Source of the DNA: Stenoxybacter acetivorans DSM 19021
GTDB lineage: Bacteria > Pseudomonadota > Gammaproteobacteria > Burkholderiales > Neisseriaceae
Direction of reading: 5' to 3'
NCBI RefSeq assembly: GCF_000745895.1
Contig: NZ_JQKE01000008.1
Location: 19,308-83,307 of the forward strand
DNA: 64,000 nt
A model generated the notes under the pieces. That model had not been told where the DNA came from. It saw only the letters and a program-made list of their open reading frames with translations, and searched no databases. How positions within the stretch are numbered: position 1 is the stretch's first letter; each line of letters opens with the position of its first letter. Shown piece after piece: positions 37,871 to 47,748 of this stretch. A program made the translations under genes and the position numbers.

Positions 37871-39637
37871 TCAAGCCGGTATTTTGCTTTCGTCCCAAAA
37901 ATCAACGGCAGCATTCACTACGGGTTTCACAATACCGCTGCGAACGGCAAAATCACCAAAAGATTCTGCGGCTTCGCGCTCGCTTGCCCAAGCCGCAATC
38001 CAGGCATCAATTTGGGTTAAGATTTCGTCGGCGGTGATGTTTTCCTTAAAGAGCCGCGGGATACGCGTACCGGCGCGATTGCCGCCCACATACAGGTTAT
38101 AGCGGCCAATGGCTTTACCGACCATACCGATTTCTGCCAGCATGGCGCGGCCGCAGCCATTGGGACAACCGGTGATGCGCAAAATAATATTATCGTTCTG
38201 CAAACCATTTTTTGCCATCATGGCATCAATTTGATCAATGAATTCCGGCAGAAAACGTTCAGACTCAGCCATTGCCAACGGACAAGTGGGGAATGCCACG
38301 CATGCCATGCTGTTTTTACGCTGTTCGGTTACCTTGTCATCAATCAAACCGTGTTCACGGGCAATTTTTTCAATTTTGGCTTTATCACGTGCGGATACAC
38401 CCGCCACAATCAAATTCTGGTTAGCCGTTAAGCGAAAATCGCCTGTGTGAATTTTGGCAATTTCCCGAACACCGGTTTTCAGCGGTTTATTCGGATAGTC
38501 AAGCAAGCGGCCATTTTCAATGAATAAGGTAAGATGCCATTTTTTGTCTTCTCCCTCTACCCAACCAATGCGGTCGCCGCGTTCAGTAAACGCATACGGG
38601 CGGCTGGCTTGAAATGGCACACCCATGCGTTGTTCCACCTCATTTTTGAACACATCAACGCCGACGCGTTGCAAGGTATAGCGGGTTTTGGCTGCTTTGC
38701 GGTTGGTGCGGTCTCCCCAATCACGCTGCGTGGTTACAACTGCCTCGGCACATTTGAGCACATCACTCAGCCCAACAAAGCCAAAGTCATATGCGGTGTT
38801 CGGGAAGGTTTTGCGGTTGCCGTGTTCCATTGATAAACCGCCGCCCACCAGCACATTGAAACCCACCAGCTTACCGTTTTCACCGATTGCCACAAAATTC
38901 AAATCGTTGGCATGTAAATCCACATCGTTTAACGGCGGAATCACCACAGTGGTTTTGAATTTGCGCGGCAGATAAGTTTTGCCCAATATCGGTTCTGCTT
39001 TATCGGCAATTTCTTTGGTTTGCGGCGCAGTCAATTCCGTTGAAAATACTTTTTCACCGTCCAGCCAAATATCTGCATAAGCCGTGGTTTTCGGCAATAA
39101 ATGCTCAGAAATGGCTTTTGCCCATTCATACGCTTCACGATGCAGACTGCTTTCAATCGGGTTACTGGTGCACAGCACATTGCGGTTGACATCACCTGCG
39201 GTGGCAATGGAATCCAAACCCAGCTGATGCAGCCATTGGTGCATGGGTTTGATATTATTTTTGAGTACACCGTGAAACTGAAAAGTTTGGCGTGTGGTCA
39301 GCCGAATGCTGCCGTACAGGGTGTGTTCGGCAGCAAATTCATCAATCCCGAGCCATTGCTTGGGGCTGATGATGCCCCCGGACAAACGGCAGCGTAACAT
39401 GACATTTTTCAAAGGCTCCAGCTTTTGTTCCGCGCGTTCGGCGCGAATATCGCGGTCGTCTTGCTCATACATACCGTGAAACCGTATAAGCTGAAAATTA
39501 TCACCGTTAAATCCACCGGTAAGCCCGTCTTTTAAATCTTGAGCGATACTGCCATGCAAATAATCGCTTTGATCTTTCAGGCGTTCATTGTCGGTCAACG
39601 GCGCATCGGGTAATTTGGCGCGCGGATCAGATTTCAT
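37871..39637 (-). CDS. cysI: sulfite reductase hemoprotein beta subunit CysI
   Basis: This 588-residue siroheme/[4Fe-4S] enzyme reduces sulfite to sulfide with six electrons from CysJ. The coupled cluster ligands are visible: C-x5-C in [16 protein letters not shown] and the GCPNGCG motif. The two-fold repeated ferredoxin-nitrite/sulfite reductase domains are complete (for example [17 protein letters not shown] near the siroheme site). It is the last gene of the cysH-D-N-J-I run and ends before tandem terminators. Confidence 0.95.
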   Translation of the reverse strand: MKSDPRAKLPDAPLTDNERLKDQSDYLHGSIAQDLKDGLTGGFNGDNFQLIRFHGMYEQDDRDIRAERAEQKLEPLKNVMLRCRLSGGIISPKQWLGIDEFAAEHTLYGSIRLTTRQTFQFHGVLKNNIKPMHQWLHQLGLDSIATAGDVNRNVLCTSNPIESSLHREAYEWAKAISEHLLPKTTAYADIWLDGEKVFSTELTAPQTKEIADKAEPILGKTYLPRKFKTTVVIPPLNDVDLHANDLNFVAIGENGKLVGFNVLVGGGLSMEHGNRKTFPNTAYDFGFVGLSDVLKCAEAVVTTQRDWGDRTNRKAAKTRYTLQRVGVDVFKNEVEQRMGVPFQASRPYAFTERGDRIGWVEGEDKKWHLTLFIENGRLLDYPNKPLKTGVREIAKIHTGDFRLTANQNLIVAGVSARDKAKIEKIAREHGLIDDKVTEQRKNSMACVAFPTCPLAMAESERFLPEFIDQIDAMMAKNGLQNDNIILRITGCPNGCGRAMLAEIGMVGKAIGRYNLYVGGNRAGTRIPRLFKENITADEILTQIDAWIAAWASEREAAESFGDFAVRSGIVKPVVNAAVDFWDESKIPA

Positions 39638-39763
39638 GCTGTTGATTCCTTTAAATTGTGTTTTTGCATATTGAGATTAAGCGCAATTCTGTTATCAGAA
39701 TAATTAGATACGGTAAAAATGCTTGGCTGCATCAAAATAGATTTTGATTATGTTATCCACACA

Positions 39764-39789
39764 GGCTGCCTGAAACATTTCAGACAGCC
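39764..39789 (-). terminator. DUS-derived hairpin between cysJ and cysI
   Basis: GGCTGCCTGAAA pairs with TTTCAGACAGCC around a 2-base loop, with the same DUS-plus-variant design as the cysI terminators. There is no U-tract after it on the minus strand, so it may weaken rather than end transcription, or stabilise the cysJ mRNA end. Confidence 0.5.
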
Positions 39790-39820
39790 CGTTCAGATAA
39801 CATTTGGATAACAATGCTGT

Positions 39821-41602
39821 TTAATAAACATCACGCTGATAGCGTTTATTTTCACGAAGCTCATTTAAATAATCATCGGCATCATCGATACTTAATTTAC
39901 CCTGCTCGGCAATGATACCAAGCAAAGCCAGCTCAACATCGCGCGCCATTTTGGCAGCATCGCCGCACACATACACATGCGCACCGCGCTGCAACCATGC
40001 CCACACTTCAGCCGCTTCTTCGTGCAATTTATGCTGCACATACACTTTTTCGCTGCCCTCACGGCTCCATGCAAAATTGTATTTATTCAGCAAACCGTTT
40101 TTACGGTATTGCTGCCATTCAGTCTGATACAGAAAATCATCGGTAAATTTCTGATTACCGAATATCAGCCAATTTTCGCCGCTGTCGCCATTGGCTTCGC
40201 GCTGCTGCATAAAAGCACGGAACGGCGCAATACCCGTGCCCGCACCAATCATAATGATTGGTGTACCGCCATTTTCAGGCAGCCTGAAATGGTTGTTTTC
40301 CTCAATAAATACACGCACAGCACCGCCTTCTTCCAAACGCTCGCCCAGATAACCCGAAGCACCGCCAGTATGGATTTTGCCATGATGTTCAAAGCGCACC
40401 ACGCCCACAGTAATGTGAACTTCCTCGCCCACTTCTTCCTGTGATGACGCAATAGAATACAAACGCGGCGTCAGCGAGCGGAATAAATCATGCAAATCCT
40501 GAGCCGCCAACACATGCGGATAAGCGGCAAATACGCCCATCGGCGGGGTATTTGTAACGTAATCGTTCAATTTGGCGGCATCGGCGGCCATTTCGCGTAA
40601 ATCATTCTGAGCGACCCACTGCGCATAGGTTTTCACCAATGCAGGGGTGTTTTGGGTGATGTCCAAATAATTCAGCAATGCGGTTTCGATACTGACTTCT
40701 TTGCCATTAACCAAACGCACGGGCGCATCTTTAGCCACTTGCGTGTGTTGCAAAATTTCGGCAACCAATATCGGATTGTTTTGATAATACACACCCAAAG
40801 CATCACCCGGTTTGTATCGGATACCGGAGCCGGTCAAGTCAATTTCAATGTGTTCTACGTCCTTAGCGGCATAACGCGAAGTGATTTTTTGACGTATGTT
40901 CAAAGAAGCAGAAAACGGGGTTTCTTTGCTAAACACCTGTGCGGGTGCGGCAACGGCAGCATTGGCAACGGCAACCGCCGCATCACCACCTTGATGAACC
41001 AAAGCCGCCACTTCTGCGGTAATTTTATCTTGCCACTGAGCAGCAGTGCTTTGGTAATCCAAATCACAATCCACGCGATTGAGCAAACGTTTAGCACCCA
41101 ATTTCGCCAACTGTGCATCAAAGTCTTTGCCTGCTTGGCAGAAATTCGGATAACCGGTATCGCCCAATCCCAAAACCGAGAAACTCAACTGACTCAAATT
41201 CGGTGCTTTCTTGCCAAACAGAAATTTATACAGCGGCACAGCCTCTTCAGGCGGTTCGCCTTCACCCTGCGTGGAAGTTACCAACAGTACAATGTCTTCA
41301 TCGGTAATGTTTTTACTTTTGAAGTCGCCCGCAGCCATCAGCTGAGTATTGATGCCTGCATCTTTCAGTTTCACCAACACCTCTTCAGCCACGCGGCGTG
41401 CATTGCCGGTTTGTGAAGCAGACAAAACCGTTACTTTTCGTGCGGCTGCCGTTATTGCGGCGGCGGGCACAGCGACCGCAGCAGATAAAGCAGCACCTGC
41501 CGCTTCGCTTTTTGCCCAAGCGTAACCGGACAGCCACGCCAATTGTGCAGACGACAGCGCAGCCAATTGCTGCACCAGTTCAGAAGAAATCGGTAAGGTC
41601 AT
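39821..41602 (-). CDS. cysJ: sulfite reductase flavoprotein alpha subunit CysJ
   Basis: This 593-residue diflavin reductase has a leader of about 55 Ala-rich residues, a flavodoxin-like FMN domain (SASQTGNARR, 61-70; STQGEGEPPEEA), a connecting and FAD domain (PRLYSIASSQ, GGASGYLGERLEEGG), and an NADPH domain (MIGAGTGIAPFRAFMQQRE, YVCGDAAKMARDVE, C-terminal YQRDVY). It moves electrons from NADPH to CysI. A DUS inside encodes part of NHFRLPENGG. Confidence 0.94.
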   Translation of the reverse strand: MTLPISSELVQQLAALSSAQLAWLSGYAWAKSEAAGAALSAAVAVPAAAITAAARKVTVLSASQTGNARRVAEEVLVKLKDAGINTQLMAAGDFKSKNITDEDIVLLVTSTQGEGEPPEEAVPLYKFLFGKKAPNLSQLSFSVLGLGDTGYPNFCQAGKDFDAQLAKLGAKRLLNRVDCDLDYQSTAAQWQDKITAEVAALVHQGGDAAVAVANAAVAAPAQVFSKETPFSASLNIRQKITSRYAAKDVEHIEIDLTGSGIRYKPGDALGVYYQNNPILVAEILQHTQVAKDAPVRLVNGKEVSIETALLNYLDITQNTPALVKTYAQWVAQNDLREMAADAAKLNDYVTNTPPMGVFAAYPHVLAAQDLHDLFRSLTPRLYSIASSQEEVGEEVHITVGVVRFEHHGKIHTGGASGYLGERLEEGGAVRVFIEENNHFRLPENGGTPIIMIGAGTGIAPFRAFMQQREANGDSGENWLIFGNQKFTDDFLYQTEWQQYRKNGLLNKYNFAWSREGSEKVYVQHKLHEEAAEVWAWLQRGAHVYVCGDAAKMARDVELALLGIIAEQGKLSIDDADDYLNELRENKRYQRDVY

Positions 41603-41759
41603 GTTGTTCTCAGTATCTCGGTATTATTGCCGCACGCTCGGTAACTTAATCGGCAGCCAATTCGGCACAAGCAGCAGCAAGCCGCAAAAAGCTTAAGAAA
41701 GAAATAACGTTTATCAAAACAAAAGCGGCAACCGCATTCAGGCAGCCGCCAAAATAAAT

Positions 41760-43073
41760 TTAAATAACCCAATCACCTTCATCATCGGTTTCAACAATCA
41801 TACCGGCGGCAACAGTGTGGTTGGTGGCTTCATCAATCAAAATAAACGCACCGGCAGCCGGATTTTGCACATATGCCACAGGCACGATTGGTTTTTGCAA
41901 ATTTAAGTGAACACGGCCAATGTCGTTGCGTTTCAGCGTATCGGCATTTTCCGTGTGGCTCAGGGTTTGCACGTCCCACAGATAATCAATGTTTTTAACT
42001 TTGGCGTACACGGTTTGCGTGCTGTGTTTCAACAGGTAGCGGCGTGCTGTGTTCAGCGGTTTGTCATCAAACCAGCACAGCGCAGCAGTGAGTATTTTGG
42101 TAGCACGCACACTGCTGTCGGCTGCCACAATGCTGTCCCCGCGGGACACGTCTATGTCATCATCAAGGGTAACGGTTAATACATCGCCTGGCTTGGCTTC
42201 TTTCAGGCTGCCTGAAATACCGAAAATGGCTTTGATGCGGCTTTTGTATCCGGCAGGCTCAATGCGCACGGCATCACCCGCCGTCAGCGTCCCCTGTTCC
42301 AACCGACCTTGGTAACCGCGAAAATCATCGGCGGCACTGCCGTCTTGACGTGCCACACGCTGCACCGGAAACAAAACGGCTTCGGGTGTAGCGGATACAC
42401 CGCTATCAATCGGCAATTCTTCCAAAACGCGCAGCAAAGGCCGGCCGTGATACCACGACATGTGTTCGCTGGGATTAACAATGTTGTCGCCATTGAGCGC
42501 GGAAATCGGTACATACCGTACATTATTCAGTTTTAAAGTATCCGCCAATTCTTGATAGGCTGCCTGAATGGCATTGAATTTATCTTCACTGTAATCCAAC
42601 AAATCCAGTTTATTCACCGCTGCAATAACGTGGTGCGTACCCAATAATTTCAGCAAAGCACTGTGGCGTCGGGTTTGCGGCAGCAATATCGGTTTACCGC
42701 CGGAAAAGTCCACACGGGCGGCATCAATCAACACAATTGCCGCATCGGCAGTCGATGCACCGGTAACCATATTGCGGGTGTATTGTTCGTGCCCGGGCGT
42801 ATCGGCAATAATGAATTTGCGAACAGGTGTCGCAAAATAGCGGTAGGCAACATCAATGGTAATGCCCTGCTCTCGTTCGGCAGCCAAGCCGTCGGTGAGC
42901 TGTGCAAAATCGGGAACGCCTTGAGCGGTGCGTTTGTGTTTGCCGCTGTACAAAGAAGCCACTTGATCAGCCAGCAAGGCTTGGCTGTCATACAGCAAAC
43001 GTCCAATTAACGTTGATTTGCCGTCGTCCACGCTGCCGGCAGTGATGAATCGCAATACGGAATCGGTATTCAT
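41760..43073 (-). CDS. cysN: sulfate adenylyltransferase large subunit CysN (GTPase)
   Basis: This 437-residue EF-Tu-like GTPase stimulates CysD to make adenosine 5'-phosphosulfate. It has G1 GSVDDGKS (13-20), G3 DTPGHEQY and G4 NKLD, then two beta-barrel domains. No APS kinase (CysC) domain is fused to the C-terminus, and no separate cysC is nearby. This agrees with direct reduction of APS by the [4Fe-4S] CysH. Confidence 0.95.
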   Translation of the reverse strand: MNTDSVLRFITAGSVDDGKSTLIGRLLYDSQALLADQVASLYSGKHKRTAQGVPDFAQLTDGLAAEREQGITIDVAYRYFATPVRKFIIADTPGHEQYTRNMVTGASTADAAIVLIDAARVDFSGGKPILLPQTRRHSALLKLLGTHHVIAAVNKLDLLDYSEDKFNAIQAAYQELADTLKLNNVRYVPISALNGDNIVNPSEHMSWYHGRPLLRVLEELPIDSGVSATPEAVLFPVQRVARQDGSAADDFRGYQGRLEQGTLTAGDAVRIEPAGYKSRIKAIFGISGSLKEAKPGDVLTVTLDDDIDVSRGDSIVAADSSVRATKILTAALCWFDDKPLNTARRYLLKHSTQTVYAKVKNIDYLWDVQTLSHTENADTLKRNDIGRVHLNLQKPIVPVAYVQNPAAGAFILIDEATNHTVAAGMIVETDDEGDWVI

Positions 43074-43131
43074 ATTGTTCTCTCGTGTTTTTGTTTTTAA
43101 TTTTTTTCAGGCAGCCTGTTTATAAATCGTC

Positions 43132-44046
43132 TTAGAAATAGCCGGCTTTTTTGCGCTCTTCCATTGCGGCTTCCGACACTTGATCGTCCATGCGCGTGGC
43201 ACTGCGTTCAGAAATGGTGGTTTCGGCGGTTTCAGCAATAATTTCTTCCGGTGTCGCCGCCGTGCTGGCCACAGGACAGGTGCAGGAAATATCGCCCACG
43301 GTACGAAAGCGAACAGAGCGAATTTCACTGGTTTCACCGTCTTTTTTCGGCGTAAACCGTGTTATCGGCACCAGCAAGTTGCCACGCACCACCACTTCTC
43401 GCTCGTGCGTGTAGTAAATCGGCGGCAACGCCAATTGTTCGCGGGCAATGTATTGCCAGATGTCTAATTCAGTCCAATTAGAAATCGGAAACACCCGCAT
43501 GTTTTCACCCGCATGCAGCCGTGTGTTGTAGAGACTCCACAGCTCGGGGCGTTGATTTTTCGGGTCCCATTGACCGAATTCATCACGAAACGAAAAAATA
43601 CGTTCCTTGGCACGCGCTTTCTCTTCATCGCGGCGCGCACCGCCCATTAAGGCATCAAAACCGTTTTCCTCAATGGTTTCCAATAAAGTAACTGCCTGTG
43701 CGGCGTTGCGTGAATCGGTTTCTCGGCGCAGCACCACAGTGCCTTTGGCAATTGATTTTTCCACACTGCCCACCACCAATCTGGCACCGATGCGGCGCAC
43801 TGTTTCATCACGAAACGCAATCACTTCGGGATAATTATGACCGGTGTCCACATGCACCAAGGCAAACGGCAGCTGCAAAGCACGGCCGGGAATTTGAAAC
43901 GCCTTGATTGCCAATGCCAGCAACACCACCGAATCCTTACCGCCGGAAAACAGCAAAGCCGGATTTTTCGATTCCGCTACAACTTCACGGATAATGTAAA
44001 TTGATTCAGCTTCCAACCAATCCAAATGTTTGTCTTGAATGCTCAT
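43132..44046 (-). CDS. cysD: sulfate adenylyltransferase small subunit CysD
   Basis: This 304-residue ATP sulfurylase catalytic subunit of the PP-loop family has the SGGKDS pyrophosphate loop (34-39), followed by HVDTGHNYPEVIAFRDE, GGARRDEEKARAKERIFS and RTVGDISCTCPVAS. It adenylates sulfate with ATP, driven by GTP hydrolysis on CysN. The start at 44046 gives the standard MSIQDKHLDWLEAESIYI. About 270 bases of open frame upstream overlap the cysH end and do not look conserved. Confidence 0.95.
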   Translation of the reverse strand: MSIQDKHLDWLEAESIYIIREVVAESKNPALLFSGGKDSVVLLALAIKAFQIPGRALQLPFALVHVDTGHNYPEVIAFRDETVRRIGARLVVGSVEKSIAKGTVVLRRETDSRNAAQAVTLLETIEENGFDALMGGARRDEEKARAKERIFSFRDEFGQWDPKNQRPELWSLYNTRLHAGENMRVFPISNWTELDIWQYIAREQLALPPIYYTHEREVVVRGNLLVPITRFTPKKDGETSEIRSVRFRTVGDISCTCPVASTAATPEEIIAETAETTISERSATRMDDQVSEAAMEERKKAGYF

Positions 44047-44245
44047 GGTCTTCCCATTTTGTTTTTTTATCTTGATTACTTGATTACGTTTACTCAGGTG
44101 CTTGATACAAAACCATTTATCCCGCGATTTCGTATGATTTATCACCAAGTGAACCTTTTTTATGTATGCGCCGTCACTTCGCACGGCAAAAACACTGCGT
44201 GAACAGACTTTCAGGCAGCCTGTAACTGTAAACAGGGCGCACGGC

Positions 44246-44968
44246 TTATTTGTGCAAACCGCATTCTTTGCTGTCTCGGCTTTCCCACCACCACCGTCCC
44301 GCACGAATATCTTCACCCGCTTTCACAGGCTTGGTGCACGGTTCACAGCCAATACTCGGATAACCTTGATGGTATAAAGCATTAATCGGTAAATCATATT
44401 GTTCGGCATACGCCCACACATCGGTTTCATGCCAATCAAAAATAGGATTGAACTTGGCAATATCGCGTGCACTATCGTGTTCTGCCAACCCCAATTCTGC
44501 ACGCGTATCCGATTGCTCACGCCGCTGACCGCTGAGCCAAGCATCGGCATCAGCCAAAGCACGGTTCAGTGGCTCAATTTTGCGGATATGACAACACAAA
44601 CGGCGCAGTGCCACGCTGTCATAAAAAGCATTTTCACCATATTCGCGCACATACTGCGCCGCTACTGCCGCTTCAGGCATGTATTCAACAATCGTTAAAC
44701 CCCAATGCTGCTTGGCTACCGATAACAAAGCCACGATTTCGGCATTCAGTTTGCCTGTATTTAAAGTAAAAATTTCAAACGGCAGCTTGAGCCGTACAAT
44801 GGCATCGGTTATCACCATGTCTTCCGCTGCCAAGCTGGACGCCAGTTTCACTCGCGTAAAACGCGCCGCAATCCCGCACAAACGCGTATTCAATGACTTG
44901 ATTAAATCGGGCAGACGGGCAACGGCAGCGGCATCGTGCGGCGGAGTCCATAACGGTGGGCGAAACAT
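44246..44968 (-). CDS. cysH: [4Fe-4S] adenylylsulfate (APS) reductase CysH
   Basis: This is a 240-residue assimilatory reductase of the CysH family. Cys125-Cys126 (RRLCCHIRK) and the CxxC at 208-211 (GCEPC) are the four ligands that mark APS-type reductases carrying a [4Fe-4S] cluster, and the C-terminal ECGLH (Cys236) is the catalytic thiol. It reduces APS to sulfite and AMP. It heads the cys run and is divergent from cysG. Confidence 0.93.
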   Translation of the reverse strand: MFRPPLWTPPHDAAAVARLPDLIKSLNTRLCGIAARFTRVKLASSLAAEDMVITDAIVRLKLPFEIFTLNTGKLNAEIVALLSVAKQHWGLTIVEYMPEAAVAAQYVREYGENAFYDSVALRRLCCHIRKIEPLNRALADADAWLSGQRREQSDTRAELGLAEHDSARDIAKFNPIFDWHETDVWAYAEQYDLPINALYHQGYPSIGCEPCTKPVKAGEDIRAGRWWWESRDSKECGLHK

Positions 44969-45144
44969 GGGTTACTTTCTTGGTTTGTCTGTATCTTGTT
45001 AAGTGTTTTGCTGTTTTTACGGCACAAATACTCGGCACTGCACTGATTTCGGCTGACATACTATCAAGTTGGCTGTGCGGCACAAAAGAATAAAAATTTC
45101 TTTCCATATAACCAAAACACGTTTAGCGTATTGGTGCACGTAAT

Positions 45145-45173
45145 ATATAACTTCCTGCACTTTCTTTAGACAA
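45145..45173 (-). promoter_or_regulatory. candidate cysH operon promoter
   Basis: On the minus strand TTGTCT (45173-45168), a 17-base gap and TTATAT (45150-45145). The leader to cysH would be about 170 bases. A CysB-type activator site is expected in this 276-base divergent region, but I cannot place one with confidence. Confidence 0.35.
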
Positions 45174-45244
45174 AACACTTCTTTTTCAGGCAGCCGCAAA
45201 ACATTTACGATGTCAGGCTTAAAAAATCAATAAAGCCGCCTGAA

Positions 45245-46657
45245 ATGAACCACTATCCTTTATTCGCTGATTTACACAACCGCGCTGTGCTGCTGGTGGG
45301 CGGCGGCCATGTCGCCGAGCGCAAAGCCGAAATGCTGCTCAAAGCGGGCGCAACCATATATGCTGTGTCTGCTCATTGGACACCGCGGTTTCAACGCTGG
45401 CTGAATAAAGGCGTGATTATTCATGGCGGCGATTCCTTTTCTGCCGACCTGTTAGACCACGTGTTTTTGGTGATGACTGCCACAAACGATAAATCTTTAA
45501 ATACCAAAGTATTTCAGGCAGCCGAAGCGGCGGGTAAATTTTGCAACAGCGCAGACAATCCGACACAATGCTCATTTATTGTGCCTGCCGTTATCGACCG
45601 TAGCCCGCTTCAAATTGCCGTTTCCAGCGGCGGTACTGCGCCGGTATTGGCGCGGTTGTGGCGTCAAAAAATTGAAACCCTGCTGCCGCAGCATATTGGT
45701 AAAACCGCGGCACTGGCAGGACGCTGGCGCGCCGCAGTCAAACAAAAACTGCACGGACTTACCGAGCGGCGGCGTTTTTGGGAACATTTATTTAACGGCG
45801 ATTTCGACAGCCACGTTGCACGCGGCAATGAAACTGCCGCCGAAACCATATTGCAGCAGCAACTCAACCAACACCAACCGCTCAAACAAGGCGAAGTAAC
45901 CTTAGTGGGCGCGGGACCGGGCGATGCGGGGCTACTCACCTTAAATGCCATTCAAGCCATGCAGGCGGCAGATATTGTGTTGTACGACGCATTGGTATCA
46001 CTTGAAATTTTGGAATGGGTGCGCCGCGATGCAGATAAAGTGTGTGTCGGCAAACGCGCGGGTGCGCACAAAGTGAAACAGGAAGAAATCAACCGCTTGC
46101 TGATGGACTATGCGCAGCAGGGCAAGCGCGTGGTGCGCCTTAAAGGCGGTGATCCGTTTGTGTTTGGCAGAGGCGGCGAGGAATGCCAAGAACTGGCCAA
46201 AGCCGGTATTCCGTTTAAAATCGTACCGGGTATTACCGCAGGACTGGGTGCAACAGCCTATGCAGGCATTCCGCTCACCCACCGCGATTACGCCCAAACA
46301 GCACTGTTTATCACAGGCCATTGCCGCCCCGACGGCGACGAGCTGCATTGGCAGACCTTGGCACGCGGCAGACAAACATTGGTGATTTACATGGGTACTA
46401 TTAAGGCTGAGTCCATCAGCACCGAGCTGATTACTCATGGCCGCGCGGCGGACACACCCGCAGCAGTGGTATCCCAAGGCACACTCACCGAACAACATGT
46501 GCGCATCGGCACTTTGCGCAACTTGGCACAACTGGCAGCCGATGCACCCGCACCCGCGTTGATTATTATCGGCGAAGTGGTGAAGCTGAGAAGCGAATTG
46601 GCATGGTTTCAGGAACACCGCAACACTGCCGCCGCGCAAATGATTGAGGCTGCCTGA
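45245..46657 (+). CDS. cysG: siroheme synthase CysG
   Basis: This is a 470-residue trifunctional enzyme. The N-terminal part (1-210) is the NAD-dependent precorrin-2 dehydrogenase/ferrochelatase with VLLVGGGHVAERKAEMLL. The C-terminal part is uroporphyrinogen-III methyltransferase with VTLVGAGPGDAGLLTL, VRLKGGDPFVFGRGGEE and IPLTHRDYAQTALFITGH. It makes the siroheme of CysI. The final codons EAA and the stop are supplied by a DUS (46647-46658). It is divergent from cysH. Confidence 0.95.
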   Translation: MNHYPLFADLHNRAVLLVGGGHVAERKAEMLLKAGATIYAVSAHWTPRFQRWLNKGVIIHGGDSFSADLLDHVFLVMTATNDKSLNTKVFQAAEAAGKFCNSADNPTQCSFIVPAVIDRSPLQIAVSSGGTAPVLARLWRQKIETLLPQHIGKTAALAGRWRAAVKQKLHGLTERRRFWEHLFNGDFDSHVARGNETAAETILQQQLNQHQPLKQGEVTLVGAGPGDAGLLTLNAIQAMQAADIVLYDALVSLEILEWVRRDADKVCVGKRAGAHKVKQEEINRLLMDYAQQGKRVVRLKGGDPFVFGRGGEECQELAKAGIPFKIVPGITAGLGATAYAGIPLTHRDYAQTALFITGHCRPDGDELHWQTLARGRQTLVIYMGTIKAESISTELITHGRAADTPAAVVSQGTLTEQHVRIGTLRNLAQLAADAPAPALIIIGEVVKLRSELAWFQEHRNTAAAQMIEAA

Positions 46658-46762
46658 AAACCAATTTCAAAGTGCCTGTATTTTTCCATGTGAAAGGTTG
46701 TTGCTGAATTCACAAAAACACACAATGGCAAGATGTATGTGTATTTTTGTCTGCCGCATTAA

Positions 46763-46796
46763 TTTCAGGCCGCCTGTTGTTTCAGGCAGCCTGAAA
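46763..46796. terminator. DUS-type hairpin between cysG and the following lipoprotein gene
   Basis: TTTCAGGCCGCCTG pairs with CAGGCAGCCTGAAA with one mismatch and a 6-base loop. The right arm contains an exact DUS. It lies between convergent genes and may terminate both. Confidence 0.65.
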
Positions 46797-46825
46797 TCAC
46801 ATTAGAATATTACTCTTATCTGCTT

Positions 46826-47473
46826 TTATTCTAATTCCCTCATATCGCGCCAGCCGCGGTTGGTCAATACCAAAGTCATGTTTTGTTTGCGCGGGTGTTT
46901 TGCTTGGGTGAAAAAATTTTCATCGCTATGTTTCAATAATTTTTCTGCCCATTTCTCAGGCTGTAATTGCACTTCATACACGGCTTTAACCGCTGTTACG
47001 CCATTGTGTGCCGTCGGCTCAGTGAATAAATCCACTTTGTTTAATTTTTTTGTTCCCAAACACAATAGCGCGCCATGCGGGCTGGGCTGGATTTGGGCAT
47101 TGCCCTTATCAGTGCGCTCAAACACACGGAACGGTATTTTTATTTCGCCGCTCAGTGCCTGTTCTTCTTTGGCTTCTTGATAAAAGCCTTCATCAACCAA
47201 GATGTCCATTTGCTTTAAGGCTTGCTTATTGATTTTATCACCATCAATATTTTTCACCGCAATACGCATGGTTTTATTGCCAAGCAACAAATTAACATCA
47301 GGGCTGCCTGAAACATCAACCGCAGCAGGTGTCGGTAAACACACCCGCTCTGCCGACACCGATTCACGGATTGCCTTTTCAATATTGCGCTCACTCGCTT
47401 CCTGCACATCGCCGCACGCGCTCAATAAACCGCAGCACAGAGCCACAGTGAAATATATTTTTACGGGTATCAT
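46826..47473 (-). CDS. lipoprotein of unknown function
   Basis: This 215-residue predicted lipoprotein has signal peptide MIPVKIYFTVALCCGLLSAC (lipobox LSAC, Cys20). The body is charged, with no transmembrane helix and no motif I recognise. It is mixed alpha/beta, with one pair of Cys outside the signal (about 44 and 148) that could form a disulfide. GAGG lies 8 bases before the chosen ATG; the longer upstream frame lacks a site. It is monocistronic. It probably sits on the inner face of the outer membrane unless exported further. Confidence 0.75.
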   Translation of the reverse strand: MIPVKIYFTVALCCGLLSACGDVQEASERNIEKAIRESVSAERVCLPTPAAVDVSGSPDVNLLLGNKTMRIAVKNIDGDKINKQALKQMDILVDEGFYQEAKEEQALSGEIKIPFRVFERTDKGNAQIQPSPHGALLCLGTKKLNKVDLFTEPTAHNGVTAVKAVYEVQLQPEKWAEKLLKHSDENFFTQAKHPRKQNMTLVLTNRGWRDMRELE

Positions 47474-47748
47474 GATATTTTCCTCTGCTGATATGTTTAA
47501 AAAAATCTTAATGCTGCAAAAAATACTGAGAATTTTATATCGGCTACCGCCGTGAACAAAACACAGCAAGCCGATTTTAATAACTCACCTTCCGCAACTG
47601 GGCACACAATGAATAACTTGCCCCATCGTCCATCACCGCTTCTCAATAAATATTATTGTTTTTCCATAGCCGTTCATTTTAAAAACAAGATAAATGCCAA
47701 CAATGCGGTGTTAATCACACAACGTGGGAAAATTACCACCATGATTTT

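Noticed and set aside
40652..41416. Long plus-strand open frame of 254 codons
   Set aside because: It lies wholly antisense to cysJ, whose domains are unambiguous. The frame has no start context or motif.
45998..46639. Minus-strand open frame of 213 codons
   Set aside because: It is antisense to the methyltransferase half of cysG; the Cys/His-rich product is a typical shadow translation.
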